A stretch of 6,082 bases of DNA, taken from contig CAOJHG010000147.1 of assembly GCA_948435975.1 (NCBI GenBank), positions 1-6,082 on the forward strand, in the 5' to 3' direction. The stretch comes from an uncultured Oscillibacter sp. (GTDB lineage: Bacteria; Bacillota; Clostridia; Oscillospirales; Oscillospiraceae). Shown piece after piece: positions 5,650 through 6,082 of the stretch. The position numbers were made by a program, and so were the translations under genes. Each line of letters begins with the position of its first letter. The first letter of the stretch is position 1. The notes beneath the pieces were generated by a model, which made no database searches, was not told the origin of the DNA, and worked only from the letters and a program-made list of their open reading frames with translations.

Positions 5650-5669
5650 CGCAATCCGAAATAGCGCCG

Positions 5670-6082
5670 TCACTCGTAAGCGTGTTTTACTTGTACGGTA
5701 TCCTCCAACGAAAAATCCTCAATTTCCATAACGTTTTGCTTCAAAATCTCTTGGATATGTGTTGGAAGCGACGCAAAGTTCGACGGCTCTTTGGGAAAAG
5801 ATTGCTTCGTATAGTAGCCATGCAGGACACAAACTCCAGGTTTCGTACCGTCATCCGCGTCATAATGATAGAATCCCCGGTCCGAGAAATCCCGCGCGAC
5901 CTGCTCCGCACGCTCTGTCTGGCGGAAACACAATTCGCTGGTTGTACGTTTTTCGATACCATTGAAATATCCGATCAGCGCCTCCGCTCTTTCCCGGTCT
6001 TCGCAGACAAACTCCGGTATGCAGCCTTCGCCCGCGCTGCAAAATACCACGATATTTCCCCGGCGGTCAACGCCGTACCACT
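5670..6082 (-). CDS. Hypothetical protein, 5' end truncated by the window
   Basis: I do not recognise a named family with confidence. The frame is open to the window edge (first full codon at 6080) and encodes at least 137 residues, beginning WYGVDRRGNIVVFCSAGEG. A GTG at 6050 falls within this conserved-looking block, so it is probably not the start; only the first few codons may be missing. The opening WYGVD-GNI-F-SAGEG-PEF resembles small cytosolic proteins common in Firmicutes that carry no assigned function. The rest is soluble and mixed alpha/beta in appearance, with FSDRGFYHYDADDG and PGVCVLHGYYTKQSFP segments and an acidic C-terminal tail. There are no membrane segments and no signal peptide in the visible part. 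It ends 82 bases before ogt and may be an independent gene or the end of a longer operon. Confidence 0.7.
   Translation of the reverse strand, partial: WYGVDRRGNIVVFCSAGEGCIPEFVCEDRERAEALIGYFNGIEKRTTSELCFRQTERAEQVARDFSDRGFYHYDADDGTKPGVCVLHGYYTKQSFPKEPSNFASLPTHIQEILKQNVMEIEDFSLEDTVQVKHAYE

Noticed and set aside
5033..5731. A 232-codon plus-strand open frame opposite ogt
   Set aside because: It is antisense to a gene with the intact PCHRV active site and shows no family features of its own.
1..6082. CRISPR array, tRNA or rRNA genes, insertion sequences, phage or toxin-antitoxin modules
   Set aside because: I saw no regularly spaced direct repeats, no cloverleaf or ribosomal signature, no transposase or integrase, and no terminal repeats with target duplications.

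Overview
The window looks like an ordinary chromosomal segment from a GC-rich, spore-forming Firmicute of the class Clostridia, probably near the Oscillospiraceae (Flavonifractor/Oscillibacter-like). Three things point there. A full-length spoIVA, found only in endospore formers, is present. The ribosome binding sites are strong GGAGG types. The ABC transporter, O6-alkylguanine transferase and CPCC proteins all resemble clostridial subfamilies. The taxon is an inference from protein style, not from a marker search. There is no RNA gene, CRISPR array, insertion sequence, phage gene or obvious island boundary.

Layout: (a) 1-402, plus strand, the C-terminal third of a CytX-like NCS1 permease for a thiamine-precursor pyrimidine, cut by the window start. 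(b) 403-602, a convergent intergenic gap holding one strong hairpin. (c) 603-2983, minus strand, a three-gene polar amino-acid-type ABC importer transcribed as lipoprotein, then permease, then ATPase. A perfect hairpin separates the lipoprotein gene from the permease gene, and the permease stop codon lies inside the ribosome binding site of the ATPase. (d) 2984-3204, a divergent control region. On the transporter side it has two adjacent inverted repeats and a sigma-A-like promoter. On the spoIVA side it has a sigma-E-like promoter. (e) 3205-4680, plus strand, spoIVA, encoding the spore coat basement-layer ATPase. (f) 4683-4717, an intrinsic terminator shared by the convergent genes. (g) 4719-5587, minus strand, a two-gene unit of ogt and a small CPCC cysteine-rich protein, with overlapping stop and Shine-Dalgarno signals. 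(h) 5670-6082, minus strand, a hypothetical protein cut by the window end.

The genes do not form one pathway: they are nutrient uptake (thiamine precursor, amino acid), sporulation, and DNA alkylation repair with a small zinc-ribbon-like partner. I found no convincing undescribed multi-gene system. The points most worth checking are the double inverted repeat in front of the transporter lipoprotein, the loss of the usual carboxylate-binding arginine in that lipoprotein, the intercistronic hairpin, and the tight coupling of ogt to the CPCC gene.
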